From contig NZ_QNRC01000011.1 in the NCBI RefSeq assembly GCF_003709565.1, positions 62,001 to 126,000 of the forward strand: 64,000 nucleotides of DNA, read 5' to 3'. The DNA comes from Paracoccus sigandri. Lineage in GTDB: Bacteria > Pseudomonadota > Alphaproteobacteria > Rhodobacterales > Rhodobacteraceae. The position numbers and the translations under genes are program-made. The first letter of the stretch is position 1. Each line of letters opens with the position of its first letter. Below are positions 17,095 through 25,350 of the stretch, in pieces. The notes beneath the pieces were generated by a model. It was not told the origin of the DNA and searched no databases. It saw nothing but the letters and a program-made list of their open reading frames with translations.

Positions 17095-17742
17095 ATGGCC
17101 TCCCCGGTGCCGCGCCTCCCGGCCCTTCTGATCCGCGGCGGGCTGCTGGCCGCCATGGCCGCGCCGGTTCTGATCGCCGCGACCAGCCCCTATCTTGCCT
17201 ATCGCAGCCTTGCCTATGTCATCGGCGGCTTCGCGGGCATCCTCTGCCTGTCGCTGCTGCTGATCCAGCCGCTGCTGGCGGCGGGATACCTGCCCGGACT
17301 GGTCTGCGCCCGGTCGCGCCGGTGGCATCGCCGGATCGGCACGGCGATCCTCGCCTGCGTCGCGGTCCATGTGGGCGGCCTCTATCTGACCAGCCCGCCG
17401 GATACGCTGGATGCGCTGCTGCTGGTCTCGCCCACGCCGTTCTCGGTCTATGGCGTGCTGGCGATGTGGGGCATCGCGGCGACCGCCCTGCTGGTGGCGC
17501 TGCGCCGCCGGCTGGGGCTGCGCTATTCGACCTGGTTCCTTGTCCACAACCTGCTGGCGCTTGTCGTCGTGATCGCCACGGTGATCCACGCCCTGCAGAT
17601 CGAGGGCGCGATGGAGATCCGGTCGAAATGGGCGATCTGCCTGGCCGTCCTGGCGGCGACGGCGGTGGTGCTGCTGGACCTGCGGGTGATCCGGCCCCTG
17701 CTGCGGCGGCGCGGGACGGCCGCAGGGCCGGGCCCGGATTGA
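17095..17742 (+). CDS. Ferric-reductase-like (cytochrome b-type) transmembrane protein
   Basis: A 215-residue protein with six predicted membrane helices and no cytoplasmic flavin domain. Paired histidines lie in two helices (WHRRIGTAILACVAVHVG and STWFLVHNLL...VIHALQI), the spacing expected for two b-type hemes in the ferric reductase/YedZ superfamily. It would carry electrons across the inner membrane. ATG 17095 was preferred to 17062, which overlaps the previous stop. Probably co-expressed with the Tat-exported dioxygenase-like protein, which might be its periplasmic partner. Confidence 0.8.
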   Translation: MASPVPRLPALLIRGGLLAAMAAPVLIAATSPYLAYRSLAYVIGGFAGILCLSLLLIQPLLAAGYLPGLVCARSRRWHRRIGTAILACVAVHVGGLYLTSPPDTLDALLLVSPTPFSVYGVLAMWGIAATALLVALRRRLGLRYSTWFLVHNLLALVVVIATVIHALQIEGAMEIRSKWAICLAVLAATAVVLLDLRVIRPLLRRRGTAAGPGPD

Positions 17743-17772
17743 GACCGGCCCCGGCCGCCCGCCTTTGTGCGG

Positions 17773-19317
17773 TCAGCCGGGTGCGTAGCCGAAGCCGACG
17801 GGCGGGTCGGCGGCGGTCTCGACCCAGACGCTTTTCGTCTGGGTATAGGCCAGCAGCGCCTCCTGCCCCGAAGAGCGGCCATAGCCCGAGCGCCCGAACC
17901 CCCCGAAGGGCGAGCAGACATTGATCGTCTTGTAGCCGTTCACCCAGAAGGTGCCGGCGCGGACCGCCGCCGCCATGCGATGCGCCCGGCCGACATCGGC
18001 GGTCCAGACCGCCCCGGCCAGGCCATAGGGATTGTCATTGGCCAGCGCCACGGCCTCTTCCTCGGTCTCGAAGCTCAGGACCGAGACGACGGGGCCGAAG
18101 ATTTCCTCTTGCGCGACGCTCATCCGCGGGGTCACGTCGTCGAGGATCGTCGGGGCGAAGTAGAAGCCGCCGGTAGCCTCCAGCGCGGCGGGTCGGTCGC
18201 CGCCGGCGGCGATGCGGGCGCCTTCGGCCAGGCCGGCGCCGACCATCTGGCGGATCTTCTGCCATTGCCGGTGGTTGTTGATCGGCCCGACATGGGTGGC
18301 CTCGTCGAAGGGATGGCCCAGGGCGATGCGCCCGGCCGCCTCGGCATAGGCGGCGACGAAACGTTCCTTGATGCTGCGATGCACCAGCAGGCGCGATCCC
18401 GCGACGCAGCTCTGGCCGGCCCCGGCGAAGATCGCCGCCTGCGCGCCGATGATCGCGCGCGGCAGGTCGGCGTCGGGAAAGACGATATTGGCCGACTTGC
18501 CGCCCAGTTCCAGCACGCAGGGCACGGTGTTCCTTGCCGCCGCCGCCGCGATGGCCGAACCCGCCTGCGCCGAGCCGACGAAGACCACCAGCCCCGTCGT
18601 CGGATGGGTGACGCCGGCCTGTCCCGCCGTCGGCCCGGCCCCGGCGATCACGTTGACCAGCCCGCGCGGCGCGCCGCCCATCTCACACATCCGGCCCAGG
18701 ATCAGCGTGGACAGCGGCGTCAGTTCCGAGGGCTTGATGACCACGCCATTGCCCGCGCAGATGGCCGGCGCGATCTGCCAGCCGCCGGTGAACAGCGGCG
18801 CGTTCCAGGGGGTGATCTGCATGACCACGCCGATCGGCTCGTGCCGGGTATAGTTCAGGTGGCTGGACGGCACCGCGATCACGTCGCCATGAAGCTTGTC
18901 GCACCAGCCGGCGTAATATTCGAACATCTCGGCCACGCGCAGCGCCTCGCCGCGGATGTCGCGGATCGGGCGCCCGGCCGAGCGGCTTTCGATCTCGGCG
19001 ATCAGCGGGGCATGGGCGCGGATCCGGCCGGCGATGGCCCACATGATCCGGCCGCGCGCGGCGGCGGGCATCGCCATCCATTCGCGTTGCGCCCGCGCCG
19101 CCGCACCCATGGCGGCGTCGATCTCGGCCGGGCCGGCATCTGCGTAGCGCGCGAAGACCTGGCCCGAGGCCGGGTCGGTCAGGTCCAGCTGCGCGCCCGA
19201 GCCCGGCAGGATCTCTCCGCCGATCAGGCTGCCGATGTCGGCGCCGGGAAAGATCTCGCGATACAGCGCCAGGATCCGGTCGGCCTGTTCGGCGGCGTCG
19301 ATTGTCGTCACGTTCAT
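17773..19317 (-). CDS. NAD(P)-dependent aldehyde dehydrogenase
   Basis: A 514-residue aldehyde dehydrogenase that oxidises an aldehyde to its acid. The catalytic Cys304 is in GQSCVAGSRL, the general base Glu270 in LELGGKSANIVF, and the cofactor loop is FVGSAQAGSAIA. PWNAP and KPSE motifs are present. Start ATG 19317, ten bases after the stop of the upstream dehydrogenase, shows an operon. The aldehyde is unknown; the neighbours (amidohydrolase, hydroxy-acid dehydrogenase, DUF3100 membrane proteins) suggest the last step of a small catabolic route. Confidence 0.92.
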   Translation of the reverse strand: MNVTTIDAAEQADRILALYREIFPGADIGSLIGGEILPGSGAQLDLTDPASGQVFARYADAGPAEIDAAMGAAARAQREWMAMPAAARGRIMWAIAGRIRAHAPLIAEIESRSAGRPIRDIRGEALRVAEMFEYYAGWCDKLHGDVIAVPSSHLNYTRHEPIGVVMQITPWNAPLFTGGWQIAPAICAGNGVVIKPSELTPLSTLILGRMCEMGGAPRGLVNVIAGAGPTAGQAGVTHPTTGLVVFVGSAQAGSAIAAAAARNTVPCVLELGGKSANIVFPDADLPRAIIGAQAAIFAGAGQSCVAGSRLLVHRSIKERFVAAYAEAAGRIALGHPFDEATHVGPINNHRQWQKIRQMVGAGLAEGARIAAGGDRPAALEATGGFYFAPTILDDVTPRMSVAQEEIFGPVVSVLSFETEEEAVALANDNPYGLAGAVWTADVGRAHRMAAAVRAGTFWVNGYKTINVCSPFGGFGRSGYGRSSGQEALLAYTQTKSVWVETAADPPVGFGYAPG

Positions 19318-19327
19318 GTCCCTTGCC

Positions 19328-20191
19328 TCATTTCGCCCGGAAATCGCCCATGCGGGTAAAATCGTCGCCGCCCCGATAGGGCGCATCGGCCCAGAGCTGC
19401 GCGGCCTTTTCGGTCAGCGGCAGCCGGGCGTCGCATTCTTCGGCCAGTTGCCGCGCCAGCCGCACGTCCTTCTGCATCAGCGCCATGGTGAAGCCGCTGT
19501 CGAAGGCGCCGTTCATCACCCAGCTGGGGAAATGCACCTCGCTGAGCATGGACCTGCCCGAGGCCGCGTTCAGCACCTCCAGCACCGATTGCGCGGGAAT
19601 GCCCGCCGCCTCGGCCAGGCGCAGGCCCTCGGCCGTGGTCAGCATATGGGCGGCGCAGAGCAGGTTGTTGACCAGCTTGGCCACATTGCCGGCGCCGCTG
19701 TCGCCGACATGGATCGCCCTGCCCGACAGCGCCTCGATGACCGGGCGGGCGTCGGCCAGATCGGCGGCGGAACCGCCGATCATCATGGTCAGCGCCCCCT
19801 TGGCCGCCCCCGCCGGCCCGCCCGAGACCGGCGCGTCCAGAAAGCCGTGCCCCATTGCCGCCAGCCGTGCCGCCAGCGCCCGCGACACCGCCGGCTCCGA
19901 GGTCGAGGTGTCGATGACCACGATCCGCGAGCGGCCCTCCAGAACCCCGGCGACCCGGTCGATGACGCCCTCGACATCGCGCGCCGTCGGCAGCGAGAAG
20001 ACGACGCGATCGGCCGCGAAGACCTGGGCCAGATCGTCCACCGGCTCGACGCCCTCGGCGCGGGCCTGCGCGGAGCGTTCGGGGGACAGGTCGAATCCCA
20101 GGCTGCGGAAACCGGCCCGGACGGCAGAGGCCGCCATGCCAAGGCCCATCGCGCCCAGGCCCACGATGCCGACGGTGGATGTTTCTGTCAT
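19328..20191 (-). CDS. 3-hydroxyisobutyrate dehydrogenase-type NAD(P) oxidoreductase
   Basis: A 287-residue beta-hydroxyacid dehydrogenase. The Rossmann fingerprint GIVGLGAMGLGMA is at residues 8-20, the substrate loop FLDAPVSGGPAGA at about 120, and the catalytic Lys lies in GNVAKLVNNLL. This family includes 3-hydroxyisobutyrate, tartronate semialdehyde and L-threonate dehydrogenases, and sequence alone does not choose between them. An AGGAGAGG site precedes ATG 20191. It lies between a LysR regulator and an aldehyde dehydrogenase, all on the same strand. Confidence 0.88.
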   Translation of the reverse strand: MTETSTVGIVGLGAMGLGMAASAVRAGFRSLGFDLSPERSAQARAEGVEPVDDLAQVFAADRVVFSLPTARDVEGVIDRVAGVLEGRSRIVVIDTSTSEPAVSRALAARLAAMGHGFLDAPVSGGPAGAAKGALTMMIGGSAADLADARPVIEALSGRAIHVGDSGAGNVAKLVNNLLCAAHMLTTAEGLRLAEAAGIPAQSVLEVLNAASGRSMLSEVHFPSWVMNGAFDSGFTMALMQKDVRLARQLAEECDARLPLTEKAAQLWADAPYRGGDDFTRMGDFRAK

Positions 20192-20254
20192 GTGATCCTC
20201 TCCTGTTGATGCCCGACAATTCCCGCAACCGGCAGGTCGGCGCTAGCGGTCGGA

Positions 20255-21190
20255 TCACGAACGAGGTGTTGCACCCTGCGCAACATCGGCAAAGCTGGCC
20301 ATGCTGCGTTCCAGGTGACCGGCCAGTTGCGCCACCGAGGCCGGCAGCCGCCGCCGCGCCCGCACCATCAGATGCGCCGTCGCCCCCAGCAGCGCCAGGT
20401 CGGCCAGTTCGCGCACCACCGCCGCGCCCTCGGCCAGGTCCATGGCGACCGAGGCGCGGGGCAGGAAGGCAAGCCCCAGCCCGGCGGTCACGAAGCGGCG
20501 CAGCGCGTCTATCGAGGTGGTCATCAGCTGCGGCGCCAGCGCCAGCCCGCTGTCCGAGGCGACCCGCGCCAGAAGATCGGTGGTGCCATGCCCGCGCGGC
20601 AGCAGCGCCAGGGGATGGGCCAGGCAATCAGCCAGCCGGACCTGCCGCAGATCGGCCAGCGGATGGCCGGGCGGCATCACCACGCAGAGCGGATGGACCG
20701 CCGAAACGATGCTGCGCACCGATCCCGTCACCGGTGGGTTGTAGGCGATGCCGATGTCGCTTTCGCCATTGGCCAGCGCCGCGACGACCGTGTCGGTCGA
20801 GCCGATCAGCAGCTCGTAGCGCACATGCGGGCTGTCCGCGATGAACCCGGCCAGGCCGTTGCGGATGAAATCCGCCAGGAATCCCTCGCCGCAATGGATG
20901 CGGATGTTGCGCTGCTGGATGCCGCGCAGGTCGGCCAGCTGTTCCTGCAGAAAGCCCGCCTCCTCGACGACATGGCGGGCATGTTCCAGCACCAGGTTGC
21001 CGGCATCGGTCAGGCGCACGCCCTTCGAGCTGCGCTCGAACAGGGTCACGCCCAGCTGCGCCTCCAGATCGGCGATCTGCCGCGACACGACCGAGGGTGC
21101 CAGTCCAAGCTGGTCGCTGGCCGCGCGGATCGAGCCGTAGCGATGCACGGCCAGATAGATGCGGATGTCACGGCGGTCGAGGGTCGTCAT
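20255..21190 (-). CDS. LysR-family transcriptional regulator
   Basis: A 311-residue LysR regulator: winged helix-turn-helix at residues 1-60 (YGSIRAASDQLGLAPSVVSRQIADLE), then a periplasmic-binding-like effector domain. Start ATG 21190 (TTLDRRDIRIYL) is chosen over 21226 because the extra residues precede the canonical N-terminus. It lies inside, not divergent from, the same-strand catabolic cluster, which it likely controls along with its own expression. The effector is unknown. Confidence 0.9.
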   Translation of the reverse strand: MTTLDRRDIRIYLAVHRYGSIRAASDQLGLAPSVVSRQIADLEAQLGVTLFERSSKGVRLTDAGNLVLEHARHVVEEAGFLQEQLADLRGIQQRNIRIHCGEGFLADFIRNGLAGFIADSPHVRYELLIGSTDTVVAALANGESDIGIAYNPPVTGSVRSIVSAVHPLCVVMPPGHPLADLRQVRLADCLAHPLALLPRGHGTTDLLARVASDSGLALAPQLMTTSIDALRRFVTAGLGLAFLPRASVAMDLAEGAAVVRELADLALLGATAHLMVRARRRLPASVAQLAGHLERSMASFADVAQGATPRS

Positions 21191-21222
21191 CGCCTCACGA
21201 TGAGGACCGCCGCCGACGTGTG

Positions 21223-22377
21223 TCAAGGCGCCCGCAGCTCGGCCAGGGCCAGATCCAGCCAGAAGCCGACGGCCAGCGGGATCAGCGCATCGTTGAAGTC
21301 GAAGCGCGGCGAATGCAGGCCCGGATTGTCGCCGGTTTCGCGGCCCGCGCCCATCCAGAAATAGCAGCCGGGCACCTCGTTCAGCATGAAGGCGAAATCC
21401 TCGGCCGCCATGCTGGGCGGGGCATCGACGACCGAAAACCCGCCCGCCGCCGCCACCCTGCGCACCAGGGCGGCGTTCTCGGGCGTGTTCAGGGTCGAGG
21501 GATAGCGCCGTTCATAGACGATCTCGGCCGTGCAGCCGAAACCGTCGGCGACCGATGCGGCCAGCTTGCGCAGCCGCGTCTCGATCAGATCGCCGATGGC
21601 CGGATCGAACCAGCGGGTCGTGCCGCGGATGACGGCCGTCTCGGGCAGGACGTTCCAGGCGTCGCCGCCATGGATCTGGGTCACCGAGACGACGGCGCTT
21701 GCCAGCGGGCTGACATTGCGCGAGGTGATCGATTGCAGCGCCGATACCAGTTGCGAGACGGCAAGCAGCGTGTCCGCCCCCTCATGCGGCATGGCGCCAT
21801 GCGCGCCCTGGCCGATGACCCGGATCTCGAAGGTGCCGAAGGCCGCCATCATCTCTCGGTCGCGCGCGACCAGCGTGCCGGGCGGCAGGCCCGGCCAGTT
21901 GTGCAGCGCATAGACCGCATCGACCGGGCAGTCGGCAAACAGGCCATCCTCGACCATCGCCCGCCCGCCGCCCTCGTTTTCCTCGGCGGGCTGGAAGATG
22001 AAGCGCACGGTGCCGTCGAAGGGGGTGTCGGCCAGCAGCCGGGCCGCGGCCAGCGCCACGGCGGTATGGCCGTCGTGGCCGCAGGCATGGGCCTTGCCGG
22101 GATTGCCCGAGGCCCATTCGGCGCCGCTGGCCTCGGTGATCGGCAGGGCGTCGATATCGGCGCGGATGCCGATGGCGCGATTGCCGCTGCCTTTCGTCAG
22201 GCTGCCGACCACCCCGGTCCGGCCGAGGCCGCGCCGGACCTCATAGCCGAATTCCGCCAGCCTTGCGGCGATGAAATCGGCGGTCTGGTGTTCCTGGAAG
22301 CCCAGTTCGGGATTGCGGTGCAGCTGCCTGCGCCATTCGACCGCCTGGGCGATCAGCGGTGCCGGAAGGTCGCGCAT
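21223..22377 (-). CDS. M20-family amidohydrolase (hippurate/aminoacylase type)
   Basis: A 384-residue zinc peptidase-like amidohydrolase of the M20D group, which cleaves N-acyl amino acids or conjugates such as hippurate. Zinc ligands are visible in ACGHDGHTA and PAEENEGGG, with the dimerisation segment GAHGAMPHEG and a C-terminal SMAAEDFAFML carrying the conserved Glu and Asp. ATG 22377 shares one base with the stop of the upstream membrane gene, so translation is coupled. The transporter-like pair upstream probably brings in the substrate. Confidence 0.92.
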   Translation of the reverse strand: MRDLPAPLIAQAVEWRRQLHRNPELGFQEHQTADFIAARLAEFGYEVRRGLGRTGVVGSLTKGSGNRAIGIRADIDALPITEASGAEWASGNPGKAHACGHDGHTAVALAAARLLADTPFDGTVRFIFQPAEENEGGGRAMVEDGLFADCPVDAVYALHNWPGLPPGTLVARDREMMAAFGTFEIRVIGQGAHGAMPHEGADTLLAVSQLVSALQSITSRNVSPLASAVVSVTQIHGGDAWNVLPETAVIRGTTRWFDPAIGDLIETRLRKLAASVADGFGCTAEIVYERRYPSTLNTPENAALVRRVAAAGGFSVVDAPPSMAAEDFAFMLNEVPGCYFWMGAGRETGDNPGLHSPRFDFNDALIPLAVGFWLDLALAELRAP

Positions 22378-22874
22378 CAGAAGAACCTCAGCGCCAGGTC
22401 GGCGATCACGACCGAGCCCAGATAGGTGCCCAGCATGACGCAGATGGCGACGATGACGATCTTCCAGCCCGATTTCCGCGCGATGGCGAACTCCTTGGCC
22501 GACAGCGCCAGGCCGCCATAGGCCAGCGCGGGGGTGGCCAGCGACAGGAAGTTGATCTTGTCGGCCTGTTCCACCACCCATTCCGAGCCCGGAACGCCGG
22601 GGATCGTCGCGATGATGGCGATCAGCGACACCCAGGCCACCGCCGGCAGGTAGAAGGGCACGAAGCGGGCCAGCATCAGCCCGATGACCGAGCAGACATA
22701 GAGGATGGCCATCCCCGGCAGCGCCTCGAAGGCGCCGATGCCGGTCGAGACATAGTTCGAAATCGTCCCGATCACGCAGGCGATCAGCAGCAGGATCGCG
22801 GTTTCGCCGACGCGGATCCGGCGCTCGTCCAGTTCCTCGTTGCCCAGGGGCAGGTTTTCAGCGGTCTTGCTCAT
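22377..22874 (-). CDS. Small membrane protein, partner of DUF3100 protein
   Basis: A 165-residue membrane protein with about four hydrophobic helices (ETAILLLIACVIGTI, GMAILYVCSVIGLMLA, LPAVAWVSLIAIIATI, IVIVAICVMLGTYLGSVVIA) after a charged cytoplasmic N-terminus. I do not recognise a named family. It is sandwiched between a DUF3100 gene (four-base gap) and an amidohydrolase (one-base overlap), so the two membrane proteins likely form a two-subunit importer for the amidohydrolase substrate. That role is inference. Confidence 0.7.
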   Translation of the reverse strand: MSKTAENLPLGNEELDERRIRVGETAILLLIACVIGTISNYVSTGIGAFEALPGMAILYVCSVIGLMLARFVPFYLPAVAWVSLIAIIATIPGVPGSEWVVEQADKINFLSLATPALAYGGLALSAKEFAIARKSGWKIVIVAICVMLGTYLGSVVIADLALRFF

Positions 22875-22878
22875 GGTC

Positions 22879-23694
22879 TTACCCCAGTTTGTACAGCTCG
22901 GGCCGGGCCTTGCGGAACAGCCATTCGGTCAGCGGCAGGGCGACGAACATGCCGACGTAGAGCCCGGTCGCATAGGTCAGCACGTTCGAGGCGCCGGCAA
23001 GGCCCAGGATCAGGTCCTTCTGCTCGGGGATCAGCGTGACCAGCGCGCCGGTGCAGGCCGCCAGCATCGAGCCCGAGCCGACGCCGCAGGACATGGCCAG
23101 GGCGCGGATGTCGAAGACGCCGAGCGCATGGATCAGCGGCGGCATCAGCGCGAAGACGAAGGTGCCGATCAGCGTGCCGGTGGCATAGACGCCCATGACG
23201 CCGGCGCCCTCGGGGCTGTCGAGGCCGTATTTCTCGGCGATCAGCGCCAGGTTCGGCTCTCGGTCGATGGAATAGACCGCGCCGACGGTCTCGCGCCCCA
23301 TGCCCAGCAGGAAGACGGCGATCGGGAAGGCGACGACGATGGTGCCCAGGTTGCCGATCTCTTGCAGGATCAGGGCGGGGCCGGCGTCGATGATGGGCTG
23401 GATCTGCGGCCCGACCGTGGTGCCGAACTTGGCGACGAAGGGGGTGATCGCGATGGTGATCATGCCGCCCGCGAATTTCTGCACGCCGGGGGTCAGGAAC
23501 CGGCCCGTCGCGCGGGTGATGTTGGGGTTCAGCGCGATCCCCATGGCAAAGGCATAGAGCATCGGCAGCAGGATGATCGCGGCGATGCCGATGGGCAGCC
23601 GCAGGACGCCGATCATCTCGGCGATGCAGACGATCATCAGCACGATCGCGTGCAGCGCCAGGGTTCCCGAGCCGAAGGCAGGAGTATCCCGCAT
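22879..23694 (-). CDS. DUF3100-type multi-pass membrane protein
   Basis: A 271-residue protein with eight or so hydrophobic helices and Gly-rich re-entrant-like stretches (GVGSGSMLAACTGALVTLI, GLAGASNVLTYATGLYVG), resembling DUF3100 family proteins. Such proteins are often next to M20 amidohydrolases. ATG 23694 opens the operon; an AGAGAGGA site precedes it. Its layout suggests a secondary transporter, working with the small membrane protein encoded four bases downstream. Substrate unknown. Confidence 0.7.
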   Translation of the reverse strand: MRDTPAFGSGTLALHAIVLMIVCIAEMIGVLRLPIGIAAIILLPMLYAFAMGIALNPNITRATGRFLTPGVQKFAGGMITIAITPFVAKFGTTVGPQIQPIIDAGPALILQEIGNLGTIVVAFPIAVFLLGMGRETVGAVYSIDREPNLALIAEKYGLDSPEGAGVMGVYATGTLIGTFVFALMPPLIHALGVFDIRALAMSCGVGSGSMLAACTGALVTLIPEQKDLILGLAGASNVLTYATGLYVGMFVALPLTEWLFRKARPELYKLG

Positions 23695-23861
23695 GAATGT
23701 TCCTCTCTGTTGCGTCGGTTTTTCGACGGACTATGAGATTTCCGCGAAAGATCGACCAGCCATGCAACTGGAACATCGTGTTGCCCGGATGGCAACGGCG
23801 GGCCGAGGCGCGGCCCGCCTTGTATCCGCCCCGCAAGGCTTGCGCCAGCCCCGATCCGGGG

Positions 23862-24938
23862 TCAGCGGGCGGCAAGCCAGGCGCTGAAGCGCTCCGTCAG
23901 CTCGGCCTCGCGGTCGACCCAGAAATCATAGGACGAGGCAAGGGCGTTTCGCATGTTTTCGGGGCTGGTCGGCATATGCGGGCCCATCTCGGTCCTGCCG
24001 TCCTGATAGAGCCCGACCAGCCCGGCCGAGGATCGCCGGGCGGGGCCATAGCTGATCCATTTCGCCTGGTCCGCCAGCCGCTGGGTGTCGGTGGCGAACT
24101 TGATGAATTCCAGCGCGGCCTCCTGGTTCGGCGCGCCCCTGGGAATGGCGAAGAGGTTGTATTCGTAGACCTGCCCGTCCCAGACCATCTCGAAGGGCTT
24201 GCCCTCGGACACGGCGGCGGTGAAGATCCGGCCGTTATAGGCGGTGGTCATCGCCACCTCGCCATCGGCCAGAAGCTGCGGCGGCTGGGCGCCGGTCTCC
24301 CACCAGACGACATGCCGCTTTATGCTGTCCAGCTTGGCGAAGGCCCGGTCGATGCCCTCGTCGGTCGACAGCAGCGCATAGACCTCGTCCGCCGGCACGC
24401 CATCGGCCATCAGCGCCATTTCCAGCAGCGCCTTGGGGGCCTTCTTCAAGCCGCGCTTGCCGGGAAATGTCTCGATGTCGAAGAAATCCGCCATGCTCTG
24501 CGGCGCCTCGTCCGGGAAGCGGGTCGAATCATAGGCGAAGATCGTCGAGAAGACGATCGAGCCCACCGCGCAGTCGTTCAGCCCCTGCGGCAGGAAATCC
24601 TCGGTCGCGGGCGTGCCGTCCGGGGCGGGCGGCAGGATTGCCGGGTCGATTTCTTCCAGCATGCCCTCGTCGCACAGGCGGATCGCGTCGGCATATTCGA
24701 TATCGACCACATCGGTGGTGACATTGCCCGCCTCGACCTGCGCCTTGATCGGGATCGCCGGATTGTCGCTGTCCACATTGATGACGGAGATGCCGGTCTG
24801 GGCGGTGAAGGGCTTGTGATAGGCCTCGATCTGGCTCTGGCTGTAGGTGCCGCCCCAGGACATGACGGTGATCTGCTGGGCCGCGCCGGCGCCGGCCAGC
24901 AGCGTCAGGGCCGTGGCGAGGCTGAGAAGTTTCTTCAT
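23862..24938 (-). CDS. Polyamine/spermidine-type ABC substrate-binding protein (orphan)
   Basis: A 358-residue periplasmic binding protein with a Sec signal (residues 1-20, ending GAGAAQ) and an extracellular solute-binding fold of the PotD/PotF class: ITVMSWGGTYSQSQ, TDVVDIEYADAIRLCDEG and AYNGRIFTA. It delivers solute to an ABC importer, but no permease or ATPase genes are adjacent, so it must work with a distant transporter or with the neighbouring membrane proteins. It is on the same strand as the downstream catabolic cluster, 167 bases before it, and may supply it. Confidence 0.85.
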   Translation of the reverse strand: MKKLLSLATALTLLAGAGAAQQITVMSWGGTYSQSQIEAYHKPFTAQTGISVINVDSDNPAIPIKAQVEAGNVTTDVVDIEYADAIRLCDEGMLEEIDPAILPPAPDGTPATEDFLPQGLNDCAVGSIVFSTIFAYDSTRFPDEAPQSMADFFDIETFPGKRGLKKAPKALLEMALMADGVPADEVYALLSTDEGIDRAFAKLDSIKRHVVWWETGAQPPQLLADGEVAMTTAYNGRIFTAAVSEGKPFEMVWDGQVYEYNLFAIPRGAPNQEAALEFIKFATDTQRLADQAKWISYGPARRSSAGLVGLYQDGRTEMGPHMPTSPENMRNALASSYDFWVDREAELTERFSAWLAAR

Positions 24939-25350
24939 GGTTCCGTTTCCCGTGTTGGAGGTTCTGGCTTGTCATCGGCCGCAGGAATTGCGGCAGGCGG
25001 CCCTTCTGCGGGGCCGTTTGGTCACGGCGCGCGCTGGCGCCGGCCGGGATATCGGCCGGCGCGGGTCGCCTTGGCGGTCATGCGGGCCGGGTCGGCGCGG
25101 CCTGCGGGCCATCGCCGGGGACATCCCGCGACTGCTGTCCTGTGGTCTTGCCCGGATCGATCCCGGCTGCCCCGAGACTCCCCCGGAAGCGCCGCCCTGT
25201 CAAAAGATGGTTTCTCAAGCGAACGTGAGAGAAACTCATGTGAGAATGGCGCCCCCTGCCGCCCCTAAGGATGGCTGGGGCGCGAAGGCGCGGCGGAACC
25301 TTCCGCGCCCTCGGCAAGGGGATGCAGATTTTCTCAACCGTCTGACGGGT
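24939..25350. other. 412-base intergenic region with a strong inverted repeat
   Basis: No gene. It lies between the end of ampC and the start of the solute-binding protein gene, both minus strand, and so holds the ampC terminator and the next promoter. The clearest feature is a perfect ten-base inverted repeat at 25037-25062 (GCGCCGGCCG, loop GGATAT, CGGCCGGCGC), without a T run. Confidence 0.5.
25037..25062. repeat. Perfect inverted repeat, possible terminator or attenuator
   Basis: Arms GCGCCGGCCG (25037-25046) and CGGCCGGCGC (25053-25062) with a six-base loop. Very stable as RNA. It lies in the leader of the solute-binding protein gene and downstream of ampC, so it could terminate ampC or shape the next leader; no U tract is visible. 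Confidence 0.4.
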
